A DNA stretch of 64,000 nt from NCBI RefSeq assembly GCF_013602415.1, contig NZ_WPAG02000002.1:4033480-4097479 (forward strand), read 5' to 3'. Position 1 is the stretch's first letter, and each line of letters opens with the position of its first letter. This document shows, one piece after another, positions 43,795-52,099 of this stretch. The stretch comes from Rhodococcus sp. B50 (GTDB taxonomy: Bacteria; Actinomycetota; Actinomycetes; Mycobacteriales; Mycobacteriaceae). The notes under the pieces were generated by a model, which worked only from the letters and a program-made list of their open reading frames with translations, ran no database searches and was not told the origin of the DNA. A program made the position numbers and the translations under genes.

Positions 43795-45168
43795 ATGGAC
43801 GATGCGGACACAGCGACCCTGGTCGATCGGACAGATGTAGTCATCGTGGGTTCCGGCTTCGGAGCATTGGCCACCGCCAAGAAGCTCGCCAAGGCCGGCA
43901 CACCCTTCGTTCTCATCTCGGAGACCACCGAGCACCTGTTCCAGCCTCTGCTCTATCAAGTCGCGACCGGTGTCCTTTCGCCCGGTGAGATCGCTCCCTC
44001 CGTGCGCGCGATCCTCGCCGAGTACCCCAACGCCGACGTCCGTCTGGGCCGAGTCGTCGATGTCCTGCCCGACGAGAACACGGTCGTCTACGAAGCCGGC
44101 GGTCAGCGTCTGCGCCTCGGCTACAAGTACCTCGTCGCCGCGACCGGTGCGCGTCAGGCGTACTTCGGACGCGACGAGTTCGCCGACCTGACGTACGCGC
44201 TGAAGACGGTCGAGGACGCAGAGCGGCTTCGTCGTCAGATCGTGCGGTGCTTCGAAGAAGCGCACGTCACCACCGACCCGGAGCGTCGGAAGAATCTGCT
44301 CAGCTTCATCGTCGTGGGCGCCGGCCCGACGGGCGTCGAGCTCGCGGGGCAGATCAAGGAGCTGGCGCAGCGCTACTTCGCCGAGAACATCGGCAACATC
44401 CGCGCCGATGACGTCACCGTCACGCTCGTCGAGGGCGCCGACAAGGTGCTGCCCCCGTTCGGCGGCAAGCTCAGCGAGTACTCCGAGGAGTCGCTCGAGA
44501 AGAGTGGCGTCGACGTCGTTCTCGGGACGATGGTCACCGACATCGACGAGCACGGTGCCACGCTCACCACGCCCACGACCGAGGAGACCCGCCGCCTCAC
44601 CGCGGAGACCATCATCTGGTCGGCCGGTATCCAGGCCAACGATTTCGCCGACGTGCTCGCCGAGCGCACCGGCTGCGAGACGGTCCGCGGCGGACGCCTG
44701 CTCGTCGACCCCGACTTCACCGTCGGCCGCAGCGACAACATCTTCGCGATCGGCGACATGGTCACCCTCGACAACCTGCCGGCTCAGTCGCCGTTCGCCA
44801 TGCAGGGCGGCCGCCATGTCGCGAAGATGATCACCGGCAAGGTCGCGATGGGCACCCCGTTCCAGTACAAGGACAAGGGCAGCATGGCGATCATCAACCG
44901 GTTCCGCGCGATCACGCGGGTCGGGAAGATCGAGCTCACCGGCTTCATCGCGTGGGTGCTGTGGCTCGCCGTCCACCTCGTCTACCTGGTCGGCTTCCGT
45001 AATCGGTACATCGCGGTCATGTCGTGGTGTGGTTCCTTCCTCGGTCACCGCCGCCCGCACTTCTATTACGCGCAGGACACCGTCCCGGTGCCCACCGCGG
45101 AGAAGGAAGAGTCGGCCACGACAGGCGAGCCCGAGAGCGACAAGGAACCCGTGCGGACGTCCGCATAA
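43795..45168 (+). CDS. ndh: Type II NADH dehydrogenase (NDH-2)
   Basis: The product of about 457 residues has two dinucleotide folds (VVIVGSGFGALATAKKL and SFIVVGAGPTGVELAGQI). It also has the quinone-site stretch EHLFQPLLYQVATGVLSPGEIA and a C-terminal amphipathic/membrane segment (LTGFIAWVLWLAVHLVYLVGF). It oxidises NADH and reduces menaquinone without pumping protons. The ATG at 43795 is the likely start with GGAGG 11 bases upstream; an ATG at 43762 is possible. A strong terminator follows. Confidence 0.93.
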   Translation: MDDADTATLVDRTDVVIVGSGFGALATAKKLAKAGTPFVLISETTEHLFQPLLYQVATGVLSPGEIAPSVRAILAEYPNADVRLGRVVDVLPDENTVVYEAGGQRLRLGYKYLVAATGARQAYFGRDEFADLTYALKTVEDAERLRRQIVRCFEEAHVTTDPERRKNLLSFIVVGAGPTGVELAGQIKELAQRYFAENIGNIRADDVTVTLVEGADKVLPPFGGKLSEYSEESLEKSGVDVVLGTMVTDIDEHGATLTTPTTEETRRLTAETIIWSAGIQANDFADVLAERTGCETVRGGRLLVDPDFTVGRSDNIFAIGDMVTLDNLPAQSPFAMQGGRHVAKMITGKVAMGTPFQYKDKGSMAIINRFRAITRVGKIELTGFIAWVLWLAVHLVYLVGFRNRYIAVMSWCGSFLGHRRPHFYYAQDTVPVPTAEKEESATTGEPESDKEPVRTSA

Positions 45169-45180
45169 CTTCCGACCTAC

Positions 45181-45212
45181 GAAAGGTCCCGACCACCCGG
45201 TCGGGGCCTTTC
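45181..45212 (+). terminator. Rho-independent-type terminator after ndh
   Basis: Fourteen-base arms (45181-45194, 45199-45212) with one G-U pair and a 4-base loop begin 12 bases after the ndh stop and are followed by TCGTCGTT. The remaining 200 bases before the next gene show nothing else that I can support. Confidence 0.85.
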
Positions 45213-45415
45213 GTCGTTCGCGTGCCGAACCGGGATCGACGCGGCGTGTTGCGGTAGCGAATCTCGTTTCACCGCGCGAACTGCCGATACTCGACCGGGC
45301 CCACCGGGTGAAAGTCGGGGTGATTTCCGGGATGTCCTGCACGCCGCAGGTGTTCGGACGGTGTACCTCGACCGGCCTGCGGCTACCGTGTGCAGCGCAT
45401 CCCGAGGAGTGACCC

Positions 45416-45847
45416 ATGAACGACGATGGCGGCGGTCCCCGCGTCGCGACGACACGCGTCGGCTGCGATGTCGTCACGGTCCGCGACATCGCGTCGAGCA
45501 TCGACCGGTTCGGCGACCGCTACCTGCAGCGTGTCTTCACCCCGCACGAGCTGGAGGTATCCACCGGCCCGGGTCGCGCACAACGGCTCGCGGCGCGCTT
45601 CGCCGCGAAGGAAGCCGTGATGAAGGTCCTGCGTCCCCGGAACCACGCGGTGCCGTGGCGCGCCATCGAGATCCGCCGCGCGGACTGGGGCGGATGCACC
45701 GTCGTACTGGCCGGTAACGCGGCCACCCTGGCGCGAGATGAACAGGTGATCGACATTCAGGTCTCGATTTCTCACGAGCCCGCATACGCCATCGCGACGG
45801 TCGTGGCGACCCGCGTCGAAGAAGCAGAAACTGGAGAACATCCATGA
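45416..45847 (+). CDS. Holo-ACP synthase (4'-phosphopantetheinyl transferase)
   Basis: The 143-residue protein is of the AcpS fold: RVGCDVVTVRDIASSIDRFGDRYLQRVFTPHEL with the metal-binding Asp, and ARFAAKEAVMKVL with the catalytic Glu-Lys region. It would attach phosphopantetheine from CoA to the carrier protein encoded by the next gene, whose ATG overlaps this stop by four bases. It differs from housekeeping AcpS and looks dedicated to this operon. GAGGAG precedes the ATG. Confidence 0.85.
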   Translation: MNDDGGGPRVATTRVGCDVVTVRDIASSIDRFGDRYLQRVFTPHELEVSTGPGRAQRLAARFAAKEAVMKVLRPRNHAVPWRAIEIRRADWGGCTVVLAGNAATLARDEQVIDIQVSISHEPAYAIATVVATRVEEAETGEHP

Positions 45848-46086
45848 CGGAGCAGGTGATCCGCAAGGTCCTCGGTGAGCACGCGAAGCTGTCGGTCGAC
45901 AGCATGGCGCTCGACCCCGCCGCCGATCTCTACGAACTCGGCCTGACATCGCACGCCAGCGTGAACGTGATGCTCGCCCTCGAGGACGCCTTCGACGTGG
46001 AGTTCCCCGACGAACTGCTGCGCAAGAGCACATTTGCGAGCATCGGAGCCATCAGGTCGGCGTTGACGGAACTGGGCGCCGCGTGA
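45844..46086 (+). CDS. Stand-alone acyl/aminoacyl carrier protein
   Basis: The 80-residue protein has the four-helix carrier pattern. The modified serine is probably Ser36 in ELGLTSHASVNVM, where the usual Asp-Ser-Leu is Thr-Ser-His. The acidic helix LALEDAFDVEFPDELL follows. It is placed between its own phosphopantetheinyl transferase and a predicted amino acid:[carrier protein] ligase, which points to an aminoacyl rather than a fatty acyl load. Both flanking genes overlap it by four bases. Confidence 0.88.
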   Translation: MTEQVIRKVLGEHAKLSVDSMALDPAADLYELGLTSHASVNVMLALEDAFDVEFPDELLRKSTFASIGAIRSALTELGAA

Positions 46087-47270
46087 CCTCCGTGTCCGCA
46101 CCCTTCACCGTTGCGGAGAACGCCGGACTGTCGTTGCTCGCCCGCGCCGAGATCGTCGGACGCGAGAGTGCCGGCCCCGCGGCTGCCGAGGTCGATCGTG
46201 AGGGACGGTTCCCGCACGAGGCCCTCGACGCGCTCCGCGTCCACAAACTGCTGAACTGCGCCGTCCCCGTCGACCAGGGCGGAGAGGGAGTGTCGCTGGG
46301 TGAGCTGTGCGCCGTCGCGCGCATCCTCGGCCGGTACTGCGCCTCGACCGCGATGATCTTCGCGATGCACCAGACGCAGATCCTGTCGCTCGTGCGTCAC
46401 TCCACCCCGGGTGTGACGGCCTTCGTCGCCGAGGCGGTGGCCAACGACTACCTGATCGCTTCGGCGACCACAGAACTCGGCACCGGCGGCGACGTGCGCA
46501 GCAGTGTCTGCGCAGTCGCCCGGGACGGAGAGGCCGTCTCGCTCACCAAGAACGCGCCGGTCATCTCGTACGGTGAGTACGCCGACGCGATCCTGGTGAC
46601 CGCGCGCCGCACCGCCGACAGCCCCCCGAGCGACCAGGTGCTCGTCGTGTGCCGACGCGGCGACGTGACCCTCGAGCCCACCGGAAACTGGGACACCCTC
46701 GGGCTGCGGGGTACGTGCAGTCCCGGATTCGTCCTCACCGCCACGACGTCCGCCGACCTCGTGGTCGGCGCGGCCTATTCCGAGATCTCGTCGCGCACCA
46801 TGCTTCCCGTCTCGCACAGCGTGTGGTCGGCGGTGTGGCTCGGCATCGCCGACGCGGCGATGGAGAAGGCTCGCTCGTTCGTGCGGTCGGTGGCCCGCCG
46901 GAGCCCGGGTGTCACCCCGCCCGGTGCACTGCGACTCGCCGAAGCCGCCGCCGTGCACCAGCAGTTCGCCGATCTCGTCGCCGCGTCTGCCGCTCGGTTC
47001 GATGCCGCCGCGTCGGCGCAGGACGAATCGATGTCGGGCATGGGCTTCTCGCTCGCCATGAACAATCTCAAGGTCACCGCGTCCACCCTCGTCGTGGATC
47101 TGGTGAACCGCGCGATGCTCATCTGCGGGATCGCCGGATACCGCGAGGATTCGCAGTACTCGCTCGGTCGTCACCTGCGCGACGCGCACGGTGCCGCCGT
47201 GATGGTCAACAACGATCGCATCATGAACAACTCGGCCCAGTTGTCGATCGCCTACCGGGGGACGCTGTGA
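46083..47270 (+). CDS. Acyl-CoA dehydrogenase-like flavoprotein, probably acting on carrier-bound substrate
   Basis: The 395-residue protein has the acyl-CoA dehydrogenase layout: an N-terminal helical domain (LARAEIVGRESAGPAAAEVDREGRFPHEAL), a middle FAD/substrate domain (IASATTELGTGGDVRSS) and a C-terminal helical domain (YREDSQYSLGRHLRDAHGAAVMVNNDRIMNNSA). Related enzymes oxidise aminoacyl groups on carrier proteins (for example prolyl-PCP). Its start overlaps the carrier-protein stop and its stop overlaps the ligase start. The substrate is inferred to be the aminoacyl thioester made by the next gene. Confidence 0.83.
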   Translation: MTSVSAPFTVAENAGLSLLARAEIVGRESAGPAAAEVDREGRFPHEALDALRVHKLLNCAVPVDQGGEGVSLGELCAVARILGRYCASTAMIFAMHQTQILSLVRHSTPGVTAFVAEAVANDYLIASATTELGTGGDVRSSVCAVARDGEAVSLTKNAPVISYGEYADAILVTARRTADSPPSDQVLVVCRRGDVTLEPTGNWDTLGLRGTCSPGFVLTATTSADLVVGAAYSEISSRTMLPVSHSVWSAVWLGIADAAMEKARSFVRSVARRSPGVTPPGALRLAEAAAVHQQFADLVAASAARFDAAASAQDESMSGMGFSLAMNNLKVTASTLVVDLVNRAMLICGIAGYREDSQYSLGRHLRDAHGAAVMVNNDRIMNNSAQLSIAYRGTL

Positions 47271-48226
47271 CAAGTACTACCGCGACAAGTACTGCCACAA
47301 CCGGCGAACTGTCCGAACTCGAGCGCGCCCGCCTCGACTTCCAGCACCAGTTGCTCGAAGCCGAACTGCTCGTGGAGACCGGTGTTCCCGGCCTCTACGG
47401 ACGTTCGGGTGTCTTCGAGGACATCGTCGACGGCATCGACCGCGTGGTGGTCGCGGCAGGTCCGGGCCGGGCGGCGACGCGTCTGCGCTTCCCTCCGGTC
47501 TTCCCGCGGACGAGTTTCGAGCGCACCGACTACATCGCCTCGTTCCCGCACCTGACGGGAGCGGTGAACACCTTCGCGGGCAGCAACATCGAGCACGCCG
47601 AACTTCTCGCCGCGCGGTCACGGGGCGAGGCGTGGGATCCGTGGCTCGAACCCGCCGACACCGTGCTCGTCTCCGCCGCATGCCATCCCGCCTATTCGCG
47701 CTACACCGGCACGTTGCGTGAGGGTGGTGAATTGCTCGACGTTCTCGGCTACTGCTTCCGGCACGAACCGGCAGTCGACCCCGCCCGCATGCAGGCCTTC
47801 CGGATGCACGAGTTCGTGCGTATCGGCACCGAGAACGACGCTGCACAGCATCGTGATTCCTGGGTTCAGCGAGGGCTCGAGGTGCTCGACTCGCTCGGTC
47901 TCGACGCGACCGCCGTGCCCGCCAACGACCCGTTCTTCGGGCGGGCCGGACGTATGCTGGCTGTCAATCAGCGCACCGAGAACCTCAAGACCGAACTGAC
48001 GGTCCGGCTCTACGGCGACCTCGACGAAGGCACCGCCGTGGTCTCCTGCAACTGCCATCGCGAGCACTTCGGCGAGACCTTCGAGATCCGCACGGCCGAC
48101 GGCGAAGTCGCACACAGCGCGTGCGTCGGGTTCGGTATGGAGCGGATCGCTCTGGCGCTGTTGCGGACCCACGGATTCGACGTCGACCGCTGGCCCGTTC
48201 CGGTGCGCGACAGGATGTTCCCGTGA
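47267..48226 (+). CDS. Amino acid:[carrier protein] ligase (class II synthetase homologue)
   Basis: The 319-residue protein resembles the catalytic core of atypical seryl-tRNA synthetases without a tRNA-binding arm. It has a motif 2-like FRMHEFVRIGT and motif 3 GFGMERIALALL. Three candidate zinc ligands are Cys139 (SAACHP), Glu182 (RMHEF) and Cys286 (HSACVG), matching in spacing the Cys/Glu/Cys set I recall for the Bradyrhizobium enzyme that charges a carrier protein with glycine. It would activate an amino acid with ATP and load it on the operon's carrier protein. The amino acid (glycine or alanine most likely) is inference. Confidence 0.85.
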   Translation: MTSTTATSTATTGELSELERARLDFQHQLLEAELLVETGVPGLYGRSGVFEDIVDGIDRVVVAAGPGRAATRLRFPPVFPRTSFERTDYIASFPHLTGAVNTFAGSNIEHAELLAARSRGEAWDPWLEPADTVLVSAACHPAYSRYTGTLREGGELLDVLGYCFRHEPAVDPARMQAFRMHEFVRIGTENDAAQHRDSWVQRGLEVLDSLGLDATAVPANDPFFGRAGRMLAVNQRTENLKTELTVRLYGDLDEGTAVVSCNCHREHFGETFEIRTADGEVAHSACVGFGMERIALALLRTHGFDVDRWPVPVRDRMFP

Positions 48227-49182
48227 GTGGTCGGCTCATCGACGTCCGCGTCGACGGGTACTCACCGCATTTCGTGCACGCTGCCGACCGGATCTGGACC
48301 GAGACCAACTGCTACGTCGACCTGTGGGTCGAGGTGCTGCATGCGCTCGGCCACGATCCGGTCCCCGCGGCCGCGTGCGCGTTCTCGGCCCGATTCGACG
48401 GCACCCAGTGGACCTTTCTCAAGTTCCGACCCGAAGACTTGTTGTCGCTGTACGGGATCGACGTCGCAGAGATGAATGTGTGGCGCCGTCCGGTGGACCA
48501 CCTCGAGGACAACGCCGCTACCGGTCTGCTGTCCACGATCGAAGTGGACGCCTTCTGGTTGCCCGACACCGAGGGCACCGGATACCGGGAGAGTCGTTCC
48601 AAGACGACGATCGTGCCCAACCTCATCGACCGCGATGCCGAAACGCTCGAGTACTTCCACAACAGTGGCTATCACGTCCTCACCGGTGAGGACTTCTACG
48701 GAGTGTTCGGTCTCGACGAGCCGGTGCCTACCTGGCCGCCCTATCTCGAGCAGGTGCGGATAGAGGCGTCGCAGCAGCAGTGCGATGCCTTCGACACGGT
48801 GGTCCTCCGGCACCTGCGTATGCGCGCCGGTTCGAATCCGGTGCGCGAACTCGGAACCCGGGTACTCGTGGACGTCGAGCGGATCCGTACCGGCGGGATG
48901 GACGTCTTCCATCCGTGGACGTTCGGGGTGCTCCGCCAGTGCGGTGCGACCGCCGAACTCGCCGCCGACGTCAGCCTCTACATGGACGGTCGCGGGTACC
49001 CCGGTGCGGCGGCCGCGGCCGACGGATTCCGCGCGGTCGCCGAGGGCGCGAAGAGCGTGCAGTTCCGCATGGCACGCGCGGCGCGCGGTCGCAGTGTCGA
49101 CCCCGGCGATCAGTTGGCCGCGATGGCCGATGCCTGGGGGGACGCCATGGCGACCGTCGTCCGCGCCGTCGGTGTGCGGTGA
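48223..49182 (+). CDS. DUF1839 family protein of the carrier-protein operon
   Basis: The 319-residue protein of unknown function begins VSGRLIDVRVDGYSPHFVHAADRIWTETNCYVDLW and contains LSTIEVDAFWLPDTEGTGYRESRSKTTI and DGRGYPGAAAAADGFRAVAEGAKSVQFRMARAA. I recognise it as DUF1839, which I remember being linked to amino acid:[carrier protein] ligases in other bacteria. His and Asp-rich conserved positions suggest an enzyme, perhaps the acyltransferase or condensing step using the aminoacyl thioester. GTG at 48223 overlaps the ligase stop. Confidence 0.75.
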   Translation: MSGRLIDVRVDGYSPHFVHAADRIWTETNCYVDLWVEVLHALGHDPVPAAACAFSARFDGTQWTFLKFRPEDLLSLYGIDVAEMNVWRRPVDHLEDNAATGLLSTIEVDAFWLPDTEGTGYRESRSKTTIVPNLIDRDAETLEYFHNSGYHVLTGEDFYGVFGLDEPVPTWPPYLEQVRIEASQQQCDAFDTVVLRHLRMRAGSNPVRELGTRVLVDVERIRTGGMDVFHPWTFGVLRQCGATAELAADVSLYMDGRGYPGAAAAADGFRAVAEGAKSVQFRMARAARGRSVDPGDQLAAMADAWGDAMATVVRAVGVR

Positions 49183-49197
49183 CGGGGTTCGACACAC

Positions 49198-51684
49198 ATG
49201 GATCTGCTGCACGCTTCCCGATGGCGCTGTCTCCGTGTCGGTCCCGGGGAGATGGAGCATCCCGGTGACCTTCCGGAGGACGGTCGCTGGTTGCCGGTCC
49301 GCATACCCGGCACGGCCGCGGGCGCGATCCTGGATGCCGACGGCGCCGAGGCGGCCCGGGCGTCGTCTCCCGACAGCGGTGACTGGTGGTTCGTCACCGA
49401 CGTCGAGGTGTCCGGACACGGACCGTGGTATCTGACCTTCGACGGGCTCGCGACTCTCGCGGACGTCTGGGTCGACGGCACGCTCGTCGCCACATCGGAA
49501 TCGATGTTCGTGCCGCTCACCGTCGTTCTCGACCGTCTTCCGTCGACGGCGCGGATCGCGATCCGCTGCGCCTCGCTGGACGCCGCGCTCCGCAAGCGCC
49601 GACCGCGAGGACGCTGGCGCTCGTCGCTCGTGTCGGCCCAGGGACTACGGTGGTTCCGCACCACGATGCTCGGGCGCGCTCCGGTCTACGGTGGAGCCCC
49701 GGCACCGGTCGGTCCGTGGCGTCCCGTGCGTCTCGTCGGCTCCGGCGAGCCCGTCGTCCTCGAACGCACGATACGGACGGCTCTGCGTGGATCCGACGGG
49801 ATCGTCGACATCGGCCTCACCCTGGCCGGCTCCGCCGTCTCCGAGGCGATCGTCGACATCGAAGGTGTGACGGCACACGCACGGCCCGAATACGGATCCC
49901 ATGGGACGGCGCACGTGCGGATGCAGGTGATGCTTCCCGAGGTGAGACGGTGGTGGCCGCACACCTACGGTGACCCGAACCTGTATGCGGCGCACCTTCT
50001 TCTGGACGGACATCGGATCGACCTGGGCAGCATCGGTTTCCGATCGGTGGAGCGCACTTCGGGAGACGGGTTCGGGCTGCGGATCAACGACGTCGACGTC
50101 TTCTGCCGCGGATTGGTGTGGACACCGGTCGACCCCATCGCGCTGAACGACCCGGCCGGCACTCGACGCATCCTCGAACGCTGCGTGTCGGCAGGTGTGG
50201 ACACGATCCGCATCTCCGGCACCATGGTCTACGAGGACGACGAATTCTATCGGTCATGTGCGGAGCTGGGCATCATGGTGTGGCAGGACGTCATGCTCGC
50301 CACCACGGATCCGCCCGACGACTCGCACTTCCGCTCGCTGCTCGAGGACGAAATGCGTGCCCTGTCGCGCCGGTGGGCCGGGAATCCGGCTCCCGTCGTG
50401 CTGTGCGGGGGGAGCGAGACCGAACAGCAACCGGCCATGCTGGGGCTGAACGGCGTGCCGATTGCTGCGCTCGGCGACTGGTTGCCGGACATCGTCGACC
50501 GCGAGTTTCCGGAAACGGTGTGGGTGTCGTCGTCGCCGTCCGCGCCCCCGGGTAGCGACACGCTTCCGATCGCGGTGGGTTCGGGTGTGGCGCACTACTT
50601 CGGAGTCGGGGGATACCGTCGTCCGACCGGCGACGTACGTGCCGCCGGTGTCCGCTTCGCCGCCGAATGCCTCGCGTTCTCGATCCCGCCGTCCGACACC
50701 GCGATCGAGGCCGAGTTCGGCAGCGTGAATGTCGCCGGTCACCATCCGCGGTGGAAGGCGGCTGTGCCGCGCGACAACGGGGCATCGTGGGACTTCGAGG
50801 ACGTGCGAGACCACTATGTGCGCACGATCTTCGGAGTCGACCCTTCCGAGGTGCGGTGGGCCGATCCCGCTCGGTATCTCGCGCTCGGACGGGCAGCGAT
50901 CTGCGAGGCGTACACCGAGGTGCTGCAGTACTGGCGACGATCGGGATCGGGATGTCGCGGAGCCCTGATCCTGTCCACCCGCGACCTGCAACCGGGTGCC
51001 GGATGGGGCGTGCTCGGCGCCGACGGGAACCCGAAGGCACCGTGGTGGGTGCTGGCCCGGGTATTCGCGCCCGTCACCGTGCTTCTCACCGACGACGGCC
51101 TCGACGGCCTGCGTGTGGACGCGATCAACGACACCGCCGATGCCCTCGCCGTCACGCTGCAGTTGCAGGCCCACACCGCCTCGGGTGCCGTGCCGGTGGA
51201 CGTATCGCTGCCGCTGCGTCTCGATCCGCACGAGACCCGGGTGTTCTCGTGGGCCGCGGTGACGGGCGGTTTCACCGATGTCAATTTTGCGTATCGATTC
51301 GGGCCGCGCACTTTCGACACTGCGGCCGCCAGATTGGTGGATCCCACCGGCGCGGTGCTGGCGGAGTCGGTACATCTCGTGGGTGGTTCTGCGCGGCCCG
51401 TCGAGCGTGGAATCGGTCTCGCTGCAACTGCTCGATCCGTCCCGGACGGGTGGAGCGTGGAGGTGCGGACCGAGGGTGCGGCGCAGTACGTGCACCTCGA
51501 CGTCACCGGCGGTGACCTGCAGGATTCGTGGTTCCACCTGCCTCCTGGAGGTTCTCGCACGATCTCCGTGCGGACCTGTGATCCGGCCGCGACGCTGAGG
51601 GGTCGGGTGGGGGCACTGAACTCGGCCACGAGCGCACCCATCCGAGTGCTCCCCACCCCCGACGGCCATGAGGTCGACAGATAG
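49198..51684 (+). CDS. Glycoside hydrolase family 2-like protein (beta-mannosidase type)
   Basis: The 828-residue protein has a jelly-roll N-terminal domain (WWFVTDVEVSGHGPWYLTFDGLATLADVWVDGTLV), immunoglobulin-like middle domains and a TIM barrel. The likely acid/base Glu is in LCGGSETEQQP and the nucleophile Glu in EAEFGSVNV, in the positions of beta-mannosidases. No signal peptide is present, so it acts in the cytoplasm. It follows the DUF1839 gene by 15 bases and ends the operon. A glycosidase here suggests that the pathway product or its carrier is a sugar conjugate; that link is inference. Confidence 0.78.
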   Translation: MDLLHASRWRCLRVGPGEMEHPGDLPEDGRWLPVRIPGTAAGAILDADGAEAARASSPDSGDWWFVTDVEVSGHGPWYLTFDGLATLADVWVDGTLVATSESMFVPLTVVLDRLPSTARIAIRCASLDAALRKRRPRGRWRSSLVSAQGLRWFRTTMLGRAPVYGGAPAPVGPWRPVRLVGSGEPVVLERTIRTALRGSDGIVDIGLTLAGSAVSEAIVDIEGVTAHARPEYGSHGTAHVRMQVMLPEVRRWWPHTYGDPNLYAAHLLLDGHRIDLGSIGFRSVERTSGDGFGLRINDVDVFCRGLVWTPVDPIALNDPAGTRRILERCVSAGVDTIRISGTMVYEDDEFYRSCAELGIMVWQDVMLATTDPPDDSHFRSLLEDEMRALSRRWAGNPAPVVLCGGSETEQQPAMLGLNGVPIAALGDWLPDIVDREFPETVWVSSSPSAPPGSDTLPIAVGSGVAHYFGVGGYRRPTGDVRAAGVRFAAECLAFSIPPSDTAIEAEFGSVNVAGHHPRWKAAVPRDNGASWDFEDVRDHYVRTIFGVDPSEVRWADPARYLALGRAAICEAYTEVLQYWRRSGSGCRGALILSTRDLQPGAGWGVLGADGNPKAPWWVLARVFAPVTVLLTDDGLDGLRVDAINDTADALAVTLQLQAHTASGAVPVDVSLPLRLDPHETRVFSWAAVTGGFTDVNFAYRFGPRTFDTAAARLVDPTGAVLAESVHLVGGSARPVERGIGLAATARSVPDGWSVEVRTEGAAQYVHLDVTGGDLQDSWFHLPPGGSRTISVRTCDPAATLRGRVGALNSATSAPIRVLPTPDGHEVDR

Positions 51685-51730
51685 CTCCCGAGGGCGTCCG
51701 AAGAACCGCGCGCGGCTCGCCGAAATCGAC

Positions 51731-51796
51731 AGGTGCATATCGGGCATCGAGCGGGTATATGTATCTCTCGAGGGGTCGCTCACCCGATTTGCACCT
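51731..51796 (+). promoter_or_regulatory. Long dyad upstream of a small ORF
   Basis: AGGTGCATATCGGG (51731-51744) and CCCGATTTGCACCT (51783-51796) are inverted with one mismatch. Inside them GAGCG (51749-51753) can pair with CGCTC (51777-51781). The enclosed region is AT-rich (GTATATGTATC). It lies 51 bases before a small ORF with a good ribosome site and could be a structured leader or a wide operator. Confidence 0.45.
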
Positions 51797-51847
51797 TCTG
51801 TACGGTGCCGGTGGCCACCTCTTCCCGCCTTCCGAGAGGAGACCGAC

Positions 51848-52012
51848 ATGGCGATCCGCTCCACGTCGCAGATGGGTGCCTCGCGCACCGCTTCGCCCAC
51901 TCGCCGTCCTGCCCGGGTCGAGCAGGACGGACCGTCCTTCACCGAGGTCATCCATTCGCAGCTGTTCTCGAACTATCAGGTGCCTCGCGGCGAGGTGCAG
52001 CGCAGCGCCTGA
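51848..52012 (+). CDS. Small basic protein of 54 residues, unknown function
   Basis: An ATG preceded by GAGAGGAGACC opens 54 codons: an Arg/Ser/Thr-rich first half and a second half GPSFTEVIHSQLFSNYQVPRGEVQRSA. There are no Cys residues and no membrane segment. I do not recognise the family. The ribosome site, the upstream dyad and the position just after the GH2 gene make it more credible than a random frame. It could be a regulator, an unstructured peptide or a precursor peptide; nothing in the sequence decides. Confidence 0.45.
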   Translation: MAIRSTSQMGASRTASPTRRPARVEQDGPSFTEVIHSQLFSNYQVPRGEVQRSA

Positions 52013-52099
52013 CCCGACACCCCTCCGGCGCGACATCGTGCCTGCCGGGGTGCCCGCGTGCAGCGTTTAGGACGCCTGCGCGTGCGGCACACTGTCGGC

